Origin: CAYSZB01 sp964435475 | Lineage (GTDB): Bacteria > Chloroflexota > Anaerolineae > Anaerolineales > Anaerolineaceae | DNA: 14,474 nt | Assembly: GCA_964435475.1 (NCBI GenBank) | Contig: CAYSZB010000057.1 | Span: 1-14,474 of the forward strand | Direction of reading: 5' to 3' | Shown: positions 13,804 through 14,474 of the stretch, one piece after another | Numbering within the stretch: the first letter of the stretch is position 1 | How the letters are laid out: the number at the start of each line of letters is the position of its first letter | Translations under genes and position numbers: made by a program | Notes under the pieces: generated by a model | Seen by the model: only the letters and a program-made list of their open reading frames with translations | The model's database searches: none | Told to the model about the DNA's origin: nothing

Positions 13804-14474
13804 ATGGATTCTGAGGCTTTAGTTCCTTTCCTGATCTGCCTGGGGGTTGGTATATTTATGGTCATTTTCATCCTGATAACCAGGGGCTTGCGGGTCATCA
13901 CCGAATATGAACGGGGCGTCATCTTCACCCTCGGTAAATTCAGCGGCGTACGCAACCCGGGTCTGACCTTCATCGTCCCGATCATCCAGCGCATGCGCAA
14001 AGTCGACCTGCGCCTGAAGACTGCCGAGGTACCCCGCCAGGAAGTGATGACCAAGGACAATATCCCCATGCTGGTCAACGCCGTGGTCTACTTTAAAGTG
14101 ATCGACCCGGAAGCGGTCATCATCAAGATCGAGGATTACGTTTTCGCCATCCGCCAGTACACCCAGGCGGCTTTGCGGGATGTCATCGGCAACAATGAAA
14201 TGGACTCGGTACTGACCGAAAGGCTGCAGATCGCCGAAGCGATCAAGGAGATCGTCGATAACGAAACCAGCGACTGGGGCGTGGATATTGAATCGATCAA
14301 GATCCAGGAACTGGAGTTGCCCGCTGAGATGAAAAGGGCCATGGCGCGCCAGGCTGAAGCTGAACGCGAACGCCGTGCCACGATCATCGCCTCACAGGGC
14401 GAACTTGCCGCTGCCGAGAACCTGCGCGATGCCGCTGAAAAACTGTCCGCCACCCCGGGTGCCCTGCACCTGCG
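13804..14474 (+). CDS. Slipin / SPFH (band 7, stomatin-like) membrane protein, 3' end outside window
   Basis: The first 223 residues are visible and the reading frame is open at the right edge, so the gene is truncated by the window. An N-terminal membrane helix (about 6-27) is followed by the SPFH/band 7 domain from VITEYERGVIFTLGKF (31-46) through NPGLTFIVPIIQ, KTAEVPRQEVMTKDN, VYFKV and LRDVIG. The Ala/Glu/Arg-rich helix begins around 176 (MARQAEAERERRATII), typical of oligomerising stomatins. About 30-40 residues are probably missing. Slipins form membrane scaffolds and are often adjacent to an NfeD-type protein, but none lies upstream here. GGAGG (13793-13797) six bases before the ATG is a strong ribosome site. 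Confidence 0.92.
   Translation, partial: MDSEALVPFLICLGVGIFMVIFILITRGLRVITEYERGVIFTLGKFSGVRNPGLTFIVPIIQRMRKVDLRLKTAEVPRQEVMTKDNIPMLVNAVVYFKVIDPEAVIIKIEDYVFAIRQYTQAALRDVIGNNEMDSVLTERLQIAEAIKEIVDNETSDWGVDIESIKIQELELPAEMKRAMARQAEAERERRATIIASQGELAAAENLRDAAEKLSATPGALHL

Noticed and set aside
1..14474. CRISPR arrays, tRNA or rRNA genes, transposases, toxin-antitoxin or phage-defence modules
   Set aside because: No spaced repeats, cloverleaf-like sequences or related protein motifs were seen on either strand by eye. The CPBP protease belongs to a family sometimes named Abi, but there is no evidence for phage defence here.

Overview
The window (14,474 bp) reads as dense bacterial chromosome with moderately high GC, short intergenic gaps and many 4-bp ATGA stop/start overlaps. 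The gene families (ACR3 arsenite exporter, MalZ-like GH13, PxpBCA, geranylgeranyl-reductase-family oxidoreductase, MutY, slipin) and their protein style suggest a Chloroflexota bacterium, perhaps class Anaerolineae from a metagenome assembly. That placement is inference, because no rRNA or other phylogenetic marker is present. I can support fifteen complete protein genes and one partial gene. I see no tRNA, rRNA, CRISPR array or insertion sequence. No gene-free stretch exceeds about 180 bp, apart from a 100-N assembly gap.

Layout. (1) 1-2926, + strand: a three-gene arsenic/metalloid efflux cassette (ACR3 exporter, 79-aa CxxC thioredoxin-like protein, ArsP-type permease). It sits behind a near-consensus sigma-70 promoter that overlaps two inverted repeats, and it ends in a strong bidirectional hairpin terminator. 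(2) 8278 down to 2925, - strand: a MalZ-like alpha-glucosidase, then the 5-oxoprolinase subunits pxpB, pxpC and pxpA, then a family-2 glycosyltransferase, all closely spaced. The N-gap in pxpB is flanked by an exact 55-bp duplication. Collapsing gap plus duplicate (155 bp) restores an intact 222-codon pxpB, so the break is an assembly artefact. (3) 8411-10937, + strand: a MazG-like pyrophosphohydrolase, a geranylgeranyl-reductase-family flavoprotein and a CPBP membrane protease, overlapping by 1 and 4 nt. (4) 13659 down to 10944, - strand: a metallo-beta-lactamase-fold protein lacking the usual HxH pair, a 100-aa unrecognised protein, MutY and protein-L-isoaspartate O-methyltransferase, together a plausible maintenance/repair operon. 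(5) 13804 to the right edge, + strand: a slipin (SPFH/band 7) gene cut by the window end.

How the genes fit together. Block 1 is a coherent detoxification unit: two unrelated efflux pumps with a small redox protein between them, probably controlled by a metalloid-sensing ArsR/SmtB-type repressor encoded elsewhere. In block 2, PxpABC converts 5-oxoproline to glutamate and MalZ trims maltodextrins, both cytosolic salvage reactions; the glycosyltransferase may simply be co-transcribed. Block 4 pairs 8-oxoguanine mismatch repair with repair of damaged aspartyl residues in proteins. I found no clear undescribed defence or mobile system. The points most worth checking are the false gap, the ars control region, the His-poor MBL protein and the MazG-like/GGR/CPBP operon.
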